Assembly (NCBI GenBank): GCA_024449915.1
Contig: JAMZAV010000438.1
Location: forward strand, 1,364,001 to 1,428,000
DNA: 64,000 bases
Direction of reading: 5' to 3'
Source of the DNA: Sweltsa coloradensis
Taxonomy: Eukaryota; Arthropoda; Insecta; Plecoptera; Chloroperlidae
Shown: positions 13,401 through 25,700 of the stretch, in pieces
Layout: every line of letters begins with the position of its first letter
Numbering within the stretch: position 1 is the first letter of the stretch
The notes under the pieces: generated by a model
What the model was told of the DNA's origin: nothing
The model's database searches: none
What the model saw: only the letters and a program-made list of their open reading frames with translations
Position numbers and translations under genes: made by a program

Positions 13401-16400
13401 TACCTCTGTTGGTATAAACTACACGGATGATCGGAGCAGTATGAAATAGTATGCAGTGAAATGTGGGCACAGAAAGATCTTATGTATTACTTAGTATGAA
13501 ACGTATTATGTATTATAAGATTGGGCATTATTATAATATTGCACTTGTGGGACCATGGTCCTGTTGCCAATAAAGATTTCATATTAATAAGCCCTATATA
13601 AATAGTATATAGATAAATAATAACTAAATAAAAGTGTGAGAAGAATGAGAGTTTACTAAGTTGTTATAATTGTGATCACATAGATTGCTTTACACAGACA
13701 GTGAGCACACACTATAAGTGAAATAAAACGGTGCACAAACTATTGTGTAGTTCTTGGCACTTGGCAGTTCAGTGAAGTGAAGATTTACCTTAGAACTGAC
13801 AAGTTGGTCTTTGTAGCTTACCTGTAGAACAGTGAAGAGTGGAAAGCCTGAGAAGTACCAGAAAAAGTCTTTTTCCTGTAATGCCGTTGAGTTCCTATGA
13901 AGTTCTTCGGTCTCCGGTGCAATAATCTGCCTCCCCAACAACGACGCTAGGAAATAGGTTTTACACCGACAGAGTCATACCTGTACGACAAGATTACATA
14001 GATAAAAATAAGATATTACAAATAAGATATTGCTATTAAGCAAAGGTGACATTTTCATGAACTTGATTTATTTAGGACAATTGAAGGGGCGGGGGGGGGG
14101 TGTCATTGCCTTATTTTCTATGCATTGATATCACTTTATAGTTCTATCATCAGTTTCCTTCAATTTCCATACAGGAATGTATATAGTTATTTCCAGCCAT
14201 ATTGTTTAAAATAAGTACAGCCTATAACCCCTATAAGAATGTAAATCTTCATTAGCAATAATTCAATACAGAATGTAATTTAGAAAAATAAAAGGTGAAA
14301 AATTGTGATTTTCAAGATAAATTTTACTTTCATGCGATAACGTGATAAATCAGTGTGGAGATTTCGAAGGTTCTCTTAATACTCAATTCATTATTACATA
14401 GTAAGTAATTTGTCTGAGAACGAACAACCACAAACCTGCTCTTCCAAACGGGTTGGTGCTGTGCTGCACTTCACTCATCCAATAATAATTAGAGCATTTA
14501 TTGTATAGCTTGTGGGTGGGTGTTGGTTTAGCTGGGTTAGTAACTGTTGCGACCTCACCTTGAGCTGTTTGTTGCAGCGAACAATAGAGCACGATTACAC
14601 ACACCCACAAAACTTGTTGCATAAAACCCATGGTTAGGATGGCGTCGTTCATGGCAAATAATTGAAATTTAAAAGGTTATAGTTCGGGCAAGAACCCAAG
14701 AATGCAATTTAGTAGAAAACACCGCACCCAGGGACGAATGCAGCTTCTCAGACTATTTATTTGTAATGAAGGGGAAAGGCTGATTTAGGAACAACGGGAA
14801 ACCGTTCTTCAGAATAACGGGGGTGCACGGGTTACCGAATCAACGACCTCCCGCTTAAAACTTTATAAGTAGGTATTTTGTTTGATGGGGTTGCGGAGCG
14901 GTTGCTCATGCGTTGCGTGAAGGTCGTCGATTCGAATTCGCCACCGACAATCCTAATTCGATGGTTTCTCAGGGTTTTCCAAAACAAGAATTAGTTGAGC
15001 GATATTCTTTTGTCATCGAGAGTAGTGATTTTATTGTGAAACATCACAATAAGGGAATTAATATTTTTATTTAAACTGTGTAGGGTCCAGTCTTGGGGAG
15101 GAACGCGTTCCTTTTCCAGGAACTTAACCTGAAACTCGTTCCTTTTCTTACACCACAGGAACTTGTAACGAATTTAACGTTCTTTTATATACGTTCCTTT
15201 CGCCGTCGTAATCCCGTCGAATTCCAGTACCTGATATCATAACCACAGTCTAAAAAATATCTTTGACGTCCCGTGTTTTTCGAAAATGGCCCTTGCCATA
15301 TTCCGAGTGGTGGAAGTGGACGGATTCCATTCGAAAAATGTCGGCAGAATTAACTCATGTCATATATGTATATTTTAAATTATTATTATTATTATTTTAT
15401 TGGATGTATTTCATACAAACTCGGTTAAAACCGGAGCTAACATGTTGTACGGACTTACGTCAAGTACTTCCATGTGTACCTATTACATACATTATTACTT
15501 TTGTCTTAACTCTAACTAAAATAAGTCATTTATAAATTCAAATATTGTTTGTAGATGATGTTTTCTTTCTGCTGTGTACGGTCGTGGCCGATTTCTCTTC
15601 GCCATCCTAGCATTTGCTCTTCGGACTATGGGAAACCACGAAAACCATGTCAGGATGGAAGCTGTCTCGAAATCTCGAAGTATCATTCTTAGTTTAGAAA
15701 TTTACGAACTATTCTACACGTGTTGAGTATTACTGCCTTTTGAGTCTCGATGTATACATTGGGTTGAAGATCTAGTTGTTTAATGCTTTCATGTAGCTTC
15801 TTCGGTATGATGCCGTTGGCTGATATAATGAATGGGATTGTATTTACCTTTTTCTGTTTCCACATCTTCTTGATCTCAATTGCAAGTTCACTATACTTGT
15901 CAATTTTTTTCTTCCACGTGGTCTCGACGTTATGGCACATTGGGATAGCAACGTCGATAAGGGTAGTTTCTTGTTTCTTCTTGTCAATTATTATTAAATC
16001 CGGTCTGTTGTGATGTATCGTTTGGTCTGTTATAACTGTGCGGTCGTAATATAATTTGTAATCTTTACTATCTAGTACTTTCTCTGGTTTGTATTTGTAG
16101 TAAGGTGTGTGTGTGTCAATGAGGTTGTACTTGATTGCTAGTTTTTGATGAATAATGTTAGCTACTTGGTTATGTCTGTAGAGGTAATCCGTTTGACATA
16201 GTGACTTGCACCCGGATATGATGTGTTCGATTGTTTCACCCCTTGCACTACATTTTCGACATTGATCGTTTACTGTCGCATCTTGTATTATGTATTTTTT
16301 ATAATTGTTCGTCGCAATCACTCTGTCTTGAATAGCCATCATAAAACCTTCTGTTTCTCCAAATATTTCCCCGTTGTTTAACCACCTATTTGATGCTTTA

Positions 16401-16702
16401 ATATCTACGTGACCTTTGTGTAGTTCATCATAATGTCTCTTGTGTAGGGTCTTTTCTGAGAGACGTAACTCTTTTGAAGCGTCAGTTATTATTATTATTA
16501 TTAATTATTATTATTATTTATTATTATTTTAATTATTATTATTAATATTATTATTATTTATTTATTTTATTTATTTATTTATTTATTTAACGTCTATCCT
16601 ATTCAGTTATAAAACTGATTTACAAAGGAGGACAACTAAATAAATCTAATTACATAGATGCAGACACAACATTATTATTATTATTATTATTATTATCACT
16701 AC

Positions 16703-16741
<39 letters not shown>

Positions 16742-19700
16742 AAAAAAGTTATTTTAAAAGGAACTTGGAAGGAACTAAGTCCCTTTTGAAGAACGTCTCA
16801 GTTCCTTTTTTTGAAAAGGAACGGGAACTTGTTTTTTAAGTAGAAGTACCGGTTAATCCTGTCAAATAAGAATTTTTGGAGGAAAAAAATTGCGATGTCG
16901 CTGAATTTTTGCAGAGACCTTCCTTAAAGGATACTTATCAACATACTAAAACTCCCCTACAATCGGACTGGAGCTTCGGCCGCCATATTGGAAAATGGCG
17001 GCCAAAAAGTGTTTGTTATCGAATATCTCCAAATTTGTTTGAGATAGACAAAATATCTCAATGGCAAAAATATTCCCCATTTAATTCCCTACAAAACAGG
17101 TGTCTTCTATAGTTTTGGTAGGGGCAAAGGTTACGTCACAAAATCGTGGTTTATATGTTGCTTATTGGAGTACCAGCTAATTTCCAAATTTTCACGCCCA
17201 GCATCAAACAATGCCCGGTAAATCCGTAAGAAATCGATTTAAATACAAAAGGACTTTTGTACGGGGTTCATGAAAGCTTCCATTAGTATTTTAAAAAATC
17301 AGTTCTGCGAAATCGGATTTTGCATTTACCCGGAATTTGGGTTTTTCCATTGTTGGCATTTCCTAAAAAATGCCATATTTTACTGTCCATTATTAAGCAC
17401 TAAATAGCATTGAAGGAAAAATTCTTTCTACGCACATTGAAATGACTTAAATATTGATCCGATTACAACCAAAGTTTAAATCCAATATGGCTGCTAATTC
17501 CTAATATTCACAATACGAATACTGTTTTTGTGCTGTTTTTACACTCTTTTTGTTACATTATTCAGTATGCTGTTGTGGATATTAGGAATAAACAGCCATA
17601 TTGGATTAAAACTTTGGTTTAAATCGGATCGTTATTTAAGTCATTTCAATGTGCGTAGAAAGAATTTTTCCTCCAATGCTATTAAGTGCTTAATAATGGA
17701 CAGTCAAAAAGGGCATTTTTGAGGAAATACCAACAATGGACAAATCGAAATTCCGGGTAAATGCAAAATTCGATTTCGCAGACCTGATTTTTTAAAATAC
17801 TTGAAGCTTTCATGAACACCGTACAAAAGTCCTTTTGTGTTTAAATCGATTTCTCACGGAATAATTGGGCATTGTTTGATACTGGGCGCAGAAAATAAGG
17901 AAATCAGCTGATACTCCAATAAGCAAAATAAAACGGTACGGTGACGTAACCTTTGCCCCTACCAAAACGATAGAAGACACCTGTTGTGTAGGGAATTAAA
18001 TGGGGAAATATTTGTGCCATTGAGATATTTTGGCTATCTCAAACCAATTTGGAGATATTCGATAACAAACACCTTTTGGCCGCCATTTTCCAATATGGCG
18101 GCCGAAGCTCCACTCCGATTGTAGGGGAGTTTTAGTATGTTAATAAGTATTATATAAGGAAGGTCTCTGCAAAAATTCAGCGACATCGCAATTTTTTCCT
18201 CCAAACGTCAGTATACGATCTTATTTGACAGGATTAGGTACCTAACTCAACTTTTCAAAGTTCCTCTTTTGGAGGAACTTTTCCAAGACTAGTAGGTAAA
18301 ATATTAGAGCCTAAATAGTTTAACTTGGGTTGGTGTACATTCTTTTGCTAGTCTTGTCTTGTGATTTGCTTTGCTAGGTACTTCAAGCTTGCTATCTATT
18401 CTGAACGCCTTTATAGTTGGTAGTATTGCCTCGTTTTGTGCCGTTGCGTGTGTATACAGTTCATTTTGCAATAATTAAATTAATATCTTATCCACGCCAA
18501 GTCATGCTGTGTCATCACATTGTTTGTGTATCATGACTTGAACACGTATTGCCCAGACACCGATAAACAAAGCTAAACTGTGCATGACCAGAAATCTGCC
18601 AATATCAGGTCAGTTTTATAACGACTTACGTCACTGTCACAATGTGTTTGTAATTTAATAAACTCTGCACTCGACTTGAATTATAATCCTCATCTTATAT
18701 AAACAAAGATGGTAATCGATATTTCAGCACGTGTCATCCGCGCATCATATTCATACCTGACTCAATTTAGGCAAAGGTTTAGGCCCACATTGTAGGCCTA
18801 TATTTCGCCTCTTATGCTGTTATAATTTCTGTTGTGAACTAAGTAGGCCTATCCTATACCCAACAAACAAAATATTGTAAATTTGTAATAATCTTGCAGA
18901 GTAGTAATTTTGGCCCGCGACGACTTGTATCTCGATTTGGATACTATTGAGATGAATTTTACTTTCAATGAATATCGTTTTGCCAATGTATGTCAAATTA
19001 AGTTAGCCCAAATATAAACTGTTATTATTGTTGACAGCAAAATTTTCCTAATCTGAGTCATATTATTTAGATTACATCATGGTGTTGGCTTATGAATTAA
19101 ACTATTTCGTTCTTCTAAGGAAATTGTGGGTGGTGGTGACATTCGAGTGACAATACATAAATAAATTCGTATTTAGAGTCTACCCACTCAGTCATATACA
19201 ACTGATTTTCAGTTGGGTACAGTAAACCAAAGCGTGAACAAATGAAATAGTGCGAGAACGGGTACAGGAGTGCCAAAAATAGGGAGCGAAGCTACGTAAC
19301 AAATAGATTGTCGAATGGTACAACAATTATTGAAAATGTTTTGGTGTAGGTGCCGGATTGAAGAAATGTACTCAATTCAACTTAAACCTAAAGAAAGAAA
19401 CTGAGGAAAAAATAAGAAGGATGAGAGAAATAACAAAATAAGTTTGGCGAATGTTCTTCTTTCTTTTTAATATCATTATTTAGTAGTAAGCGGAAAAACA
19501 ATATTTCTTTCTGGCGAAAGAAGTACCATACAAATTTTGTTTAAACCGTACGTAGGGCTACGAGTTTTCTAGATATATAAGATAATTTATCTTAATCCTA
19601 CTATACGCACTTCACTTTAGATTTACCCCCACATCTTTCAGTCCATCGTTCTGCAAGGGTAGACTACGTGCCTCACGCAATTGCATTATGTAATTCGTGA

Positions 19701-22700
19701 AATATAAATCCTATCGGGCTATCTACACATCATGTTGATAATGCGCATGGGCGCCGGCAGGAATATTGGGAGAGGGGGGGGGGGCAAAAATTAAAATTTG
19801 TATTTTCGTTGGGCAAGCACAGGGGGATTGTTGGGGGGGCGGAACCCCCCAACAATAGCGCCGCCGGCGAAATTTTTATAAAATCGGGTATTTAGAATGC
19901 GTTTGGTGGGTTTTAGAAAAAAAGTAGTGGGCTGAATACGATATCAAAATTATGTAACTAGAAAACTAGAAAACCACCAACGAGTCTAGATCGCTTGAAG
20001 CGAGCCAGCCGAGTGTGATAAACACGTCACTGCAACTTCATGGGGTGGTTATGACTATTGGACTGAAGAAGGCAGGCTTAGTTTTGTTGATATACTTCTT
20101 GGACTAGATGAACCGGACTAGAACCCTTGGGAGAACTACAGTGTTGTCACTTCTGTATTATAGAACTAAGTGTCCAAAATAAAACTATGAGCACTCCGCT
20201 CCCGATAAGTTCATTAAATATATTAATATTATCAATATTAATTTTCAATTGAATTTCGGTTTCACAAATACATTAATTTATAATAATAATAACGCATATC
20301 GTCGTTTAAAATTTATTTTTTCCTGAAATCCAGGGGGGCAAGCGCCCCCCTTGCCCCCCCCCCCCTCCCGGCGCCCATGATAATGTGTGTAATTGACAAT
20401 AAAAGTTTTTTTTAAATAACGTAATTCGTTTGTTGATTGAATTGGTAAAATTCGAAAACGATTTAGTTACGGATATGCTCCAATTCCAAATTTAACTAAT
20501 ACAACTTGCAAGGAAATACATTTAACCCAGGCCAGATGGTTGGTCCTGCACAATCAATCAAATCTAAGAAACTAGATCATTTCAATTATTTTAATTCCTG
20601 TCGAATTGTCGAGAAGTTGTTTTGATTAAGTCGTAGGGTAATATAAAAGTATATAATTTATAAATTCCTGTTTGTCTGAGGCGAGTCTATCTGGCAAACA
20701 AACAAACAAAGAAGAACGAGTTTAGCACGCTCAAGGCTTTTGGGTTTCTGTCACGTGATGTTGTGACGTCACGTCACGTAGACCAGTGGACATACCTATA
20801 CTCGCGTGCGATATAATATATCATTCTAATATAATCTATACTAAAACAAAAAAATGTTCCTTGAGAGGTTAGGTATTCATAATTGTATAATTGCGTAATA
20901 ATACGGGTGAGACGTCTGTGGTGTCTAGACTGGTGGGATGGAAACGAAATGAACTGGGCCGTGATGGATTCACCTCTTCACCTACAACGAGTACATACCG
21001 AGTACTTCCACTGGGAATTAAATGTTGAGTCAAGCAACGATTTGTGTTTCGAGTCGATCGCTACACGGATTTTAAAATTTGTTTCTATATTTAAATTTCA
21101 AAACAACATTTGGGTAACGATGAACGATTGTGGACAAATAAAAAAACATAATTCCAAATTTAAAATAATTACGCCACATAAATATAAAGAAGAAACGCCT
21201 TTTACTCAATGCGACCAAAATATGTTTGGGGAATGCTATTTAATAGCACATTTCTTAGCCGGTTCCCACTCGAACACCGAAGTTAAGCAACATCGGGCGT
21301 GGTCAGGGGAAGAGTGGGTTACCGCTCAGCCCTAAAACACACCGCTGCTTAGAGCAGATGAGGGTTCGGGAGCTAGTGTAACGGCTTCGTTCTCCTCGAC
21401 GTCTTCTCTGCAATCCGGGTTAGTGGAGGAACCAGTGGCGTATCCAAAGGGGGGAGAGGGGGGACAACCCCCCCTCTTTTGAAAAAAAGTGTAAATGAGA
21501 AAATAAAATAACTACAAATTACCATCTGACTAAAAGAGGATTTTAGTAGATACAAAGTTGGTTATTTTGATGCTTTAAAACGCACAGATTTTCACCAAAA
21601 TGACCTTGAAAGAGAAAACTTTTAGATTAAAAACAGGATTTTTGTAGATAAAAAGTTGGTATGCTTTAAAATGCACTGATTTTCACCAAAATTACCTTGA
21701 AGAAGAAAATTTTTCAGGGGGGCAAGCCCCCCGGAACCCTCACTTAGCCTTCGGCACATCTATAAAAAATTGATTGAACCCCCCCCCCCCTTTATGAATT
21801 CCTGGATACGCCACTGGGAGGAACCTATATGACTGTCAAGGTTCGTTACACCGTCCTTTTGGATGAGACGTAAAACCGTTGGTCCCATTGGTACTTTTCG
21901 AAAGGAGTAGGCTACGTGCCGGTACCGAGTTTCCCCTCCTCCCTTCTATTCATCATTCATCCTAATCGCATTAATATGAGACGTATAGCAATACAAATCA
22001 AATCAAATAGAAAATGTTAACAAACAAAACACATGTGCCTTGGTAGTAAAATAATGTGTAACAACATGTTTAGCATACCTTTGAATTTTTGTTGCCTTTA
22101 CATTCGCCAGGATACGTTTTTCTTCTGCCGTCAAATGGAATATATCCGCGCGAGAAAGAGGTTCGTTTTAATCACATTACTAAAAGTAACATTAACATTG
22201 CATGCAATACTTCAGTAACACGTTAGTCTGAAAATATGCACAACTTTGAGTAAAAGTCTCACCTTAATTTAGAGTTTTTTTAAAACATAAGAAAACTTCT
22301 GAATGTCTGTGTAGACGTCGTACCTGCGTGTAGACTAGCGGTACGCACACTGTGTCGTACCCGATGAGCGAGCCCAGACTCTTGCGAATGTCGGACAACT
22401 CTCTCAGGATAGTCTGCAGCGCACATGTCTCTACCTGTGAGTGTTGTAGAGTGTAGACGACGTACCTGCGTGTAGACTAGCGGTACGCACACTGTGTCGT
22501 ACCCGATGAGCGAGCCCAGACTCTTGCGGATGTCGGACAACTCTCTCAGGATAGTCTGGACAACCTGGTCATTGAGTATCAGCGTCTCCTTCCTAGCCCG
22601 ATTGATTATGTTGGTCGCCCATACCAGGGGCATCCAGTACTTGGACATTTCCGCTTTGCCGTCCATCTTCTCAAAGATTTTCTTCTCGCACTCCATCATT

Positions 22701-25700
22701 AGTCCTGAAAGAAAACTAGATTTAATTTCATTTGCATTTTTTCGTCATAACAGAGAGCTCCAAACCACTTTCAATCACAAGCTCTGAAAATACGAAGCAT
22801 TTTTGTTATTTTCGACTTTGTCCATTATGACAATTCGCTCTGAAAATACTATTTATACATTTGCTTTCTCAATCTCATTTATTATCTCAATATATCTTCT
22901 TCGCGTATTCATTTGATGAGCACTGAAAACAACTTGTTTTCTCTTATAATTTGTCATATCATCACTCACTGCGAACATCTGGCCGAAAGCAAAGCACACA
23001 TTTACTTTACTATACTTGCACATTGTGGGAGTGTATATTAATTACATCAATTCTGAATAATTCAACATCTAGATCGCATTACATCGAGAGTCTTTGACAC
23101 ACCTATTTATTATAATGACGATGCAAGGTCACTTCCTATATTTACCATGTTTAGTAGTCGGGCGTGCCACTCTCACATTGCACCTGCGACTCGCGAGTAC
23201 AGATCGAGTGCGCTTTGACATGTACACGCGCGGACAGTAGTAAACTGGCACGAGTACGGGAGTATACTTACATACTTACAACTTAATCAACAGATTGTCG
23301 AAGAAGAAAACAAGATCTTATTGTTCATTGATAGTCTTTTTTTTATCGTGGGAAACCTGTTATAGGGTGCAAATAGCCCCTCTTCAGGTGAACTAGGTAT
23401 GTGCGGATAGGAAATTGTGAAGGGATGTCCGAGGGCTGTTTAAGAGGACTCAATCCCTTGCATTCGCCTTAACGACTGAGGAAAACCTCGGAAAAAACCT
23501 TCAGTCAGGATTGCCGGTCTCGGCGGGATTCGAACCCGGGACCTCCCGAATCAGAGTCGAGCGCTTAGCGCCCGAGCCAACACTGTCGGTATTGATAGTC
23601 TTGGTGGAGGTGCCGGGTCCGGATAAAATAACGTCAGGCCAGCCTCTTTACCCCAATGCTCACCAAAAACATGATATGTGATGAATGGCAAGGTTGCGCA
23701 CGCATGGCAAAAGGGGGTCATATTCGGTGTTGATCGTGACACGTAACGCACAGATGAACGACCGATGTGCATACATATGTCTAAATGTGGTACATAGGGG
23801 AGCTTCGCTCCCTAATGAAGGATGCCAGACATACATATATTTTATAATTTAATCTAAGGTATAAATAATGGGTTACATTCATTCATAGATGAGAATAACA
23901 ACAACATGTAGCTATAAATTGTATAGCAATGTAAATGCAGGTTATATAATTTTAATTTGCGAGGTGTTTTCGACTTTTGCGCTGTTCTTATGATAATAAT
24001 AATTAATGCCAGATTTCGATTCCTTTCGTGAATCTTTCTCGAACTTTAGGTGAACATTGATATAGTGAAGCTGATGGTTTCGGTTATACCCTCTACCACA
24101 CTCCGGGCCCCGAGGCTGGGTGATTATTTCAAGGAAATAACTACCAATGTACAAAGACTTGTTTGGCTAGATATTTGGTGTAATACAATTTCCTTCGTTT
24201 ACATAAAAAAATGTATAAGTTAGTATAAACAGTTTTGGGGTGCGTTGGAACATGGACTTGTAATGGTTTGAAAGCGTATTTTTTTCTAAAGGGCGGTGAC
24301 AGTGCGTCTGCTTCCGGTGGCAACTGTCTGTAAGCTTCGGCGAGACATAATAGACGAAGACTAGAGTAAGTCAGTCACCTGGCTGGATAATGAGCGACTT
24401 CTATTAATACCACTCACTCGTCCATCAAGCTTATTTATAGCCTGCGCAGCGCAGACTTGGAGTGACATCTACTCGATGAATAAGCCGAACCGGAAATGCA
24501 GTGATCCAAGTTATTTAAGGAAGTTGAACTTGAACCAGGAAGTGAATGCATTGAAGTGGTTGTGACGCCTGCCGCTAGTGTCGCCCCGGGCAAGGCTGCG
24601 TGTTAGCGCATGCGCCTACAGGGAACTTGACCTCAGCAGAGAGCGCGCGCGGCGAAACGCTGGGGTAAACTATGACGCGCCTCTAGACCCTAAATATTGC
24701 GTTTTAAACGTTTTTTTTTATCGGGGCGAAGAAGAAACCTCAGTCTGTCAAATATAAGTCAAAGCTCAATTAGTAGACTTATCAAATTCACATTAATCGC
24801 TTTGACAAAACTCCCAATAAAAGCAAACACAAGAACGTACGCAATAAGTCAATTTTGGGCCACCCTTGTTCAGGTCTTTTAAACCCGGGACATATTACTT
24901 CTTTGAAACCATGTTTTGGTGGCGAAGCTCTTCTTTTATATTATATGCATCACTTTTCTCTCCGTACATATGTACAACAAACCACAAAACACAACAAACA
25001 AATATTGCAAATTTGTAATGATCTTGCAGAGTCGTAATTTTTGGACCGCGACGGGCTAAGCCGTTGTGTGTAAACCATATCCATGTGTTGCAGGGGCTAG
25101 TCTCGGTTTGGATAGGATTGTGACGAATTTTACTTTCAATGAATATCGTTGCCAAAGTATGACAAGTTAAGTTAGCCCAAATATATAATGTTTTCTATTG
25201 TTGACTGCAAAATTTTTCCCAATATAAGTAACATATTATTTCGATTCCATAAAAGTGTTGGAATATGAATTAAACTTCCATTTTTTTGTAAGGAAATTGT
25301 GGGTGGTGGTGACATTCGAGTGACAATGAATTAGTGCGAGAACGGTTTTCAGAGTGCCAAAATAGGGAGTGTGTGTCACGTCTCACGATCAAAACCGAAC
25401 ATGACATGTTTTTTTGTGTTTACATTGCACTTACTATTTTGGTGATCCTCGTGGTCTGGGATCGGGGCTATCCCTTAAAAATCTATAATATCTATATACT
25501 CGGCAACCTCCACCAAATGGAGTTGAACTCAGCGTGCACTTGGCATAATAACAAGCTTCGCCCTTACCCTTCTCTGCTAACCAAAAGGCACCGTCCTGTT
25601 CTGGCATTCAATACACATAACATCGCAATGGCTATAGACATACATTATTAACGTATTAAACAAAACTATTTAATTATAGAAGCAGTCTAGTTTACACAAG

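Larger units (their letters stand above)
12241..13821 (-). other. Bestrophin intron with small repeats and a possible plus-strand 3' exon
   Basis: This intron has a GTAAGC donor and a GTTTCAG acceptor. It contains a short palindrome (13019-13094), a SINE-like remnant (about 13100-13220), and a plus-strand stretch at 13328-13590 with a pyrimidine tract and CAG before it and an AATAAA signal at 13569-13574. No other coding region was seen. Confidence 0.6.
15088..18291. mobile_element. Composite DNA element with terminal 'AGTCTTGG' repeats
   Basis: The left end CAGTCTTGGGGAGGAACGC and the right end, reverse complement TAGTCTTGGAAAAGTTCCTCC, are similar inverted termini. Blocks rich in 'GTTCCTTTT' and 'AGGAAC' occur near both ends and again at 16755-16835. 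Flanking bases GTAGGGTC and GTAGGTAA agree only at the first five positions, so an 8-bp duplication is suggestive but not proven. The interior holds a LINE 3' end (15689-16486), trinucleotide microsatellites (16486-16741) and a 1.4-kb palindrome (16838-18250), so the element was a landing site for others. Confidence 0.55.
13981..22323 (-). other. Bestrophin 8.3-kb intron, transposon-rich
   Basis: This intron has a GTACGA or GTACGT donor, depending on which copy of the duplicated donor is used, and a GTACAG acceptor. It holds a small ORF with a signal-peptide-like start (14383-14652), a SINE-like stretch (14880-15060), the composite element at 15088-18291, a repeat shared with the 5.15-kb duplication (18870-19370), a hAT-like MITE (19746-20379), a CRE/E-box cluster (20752-20782), and a 5S-derived SINE split by a MITE (21250-21975). 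Confidence 0.7.

Noticed and set aside
21265..21332. Functional 5S rRNA gene
   Set aside because: Only the internal-promoter half matches and a SINE body follows, so it is a SINE head.
20883..21335. 150-codon plus-strand ORF
   Set aside because: Its end runs through the 5S-derived SINE and the rest shows no domain or plausible splice context, so it is probably a chance frame.
22280..22699. Single 139-codon exon across both copies of the duplication
   Set aside because: Reading through copy 1's donor gives a shifted, non-family frame after VPLVYTQ; splicing at GTACG is much more likely.
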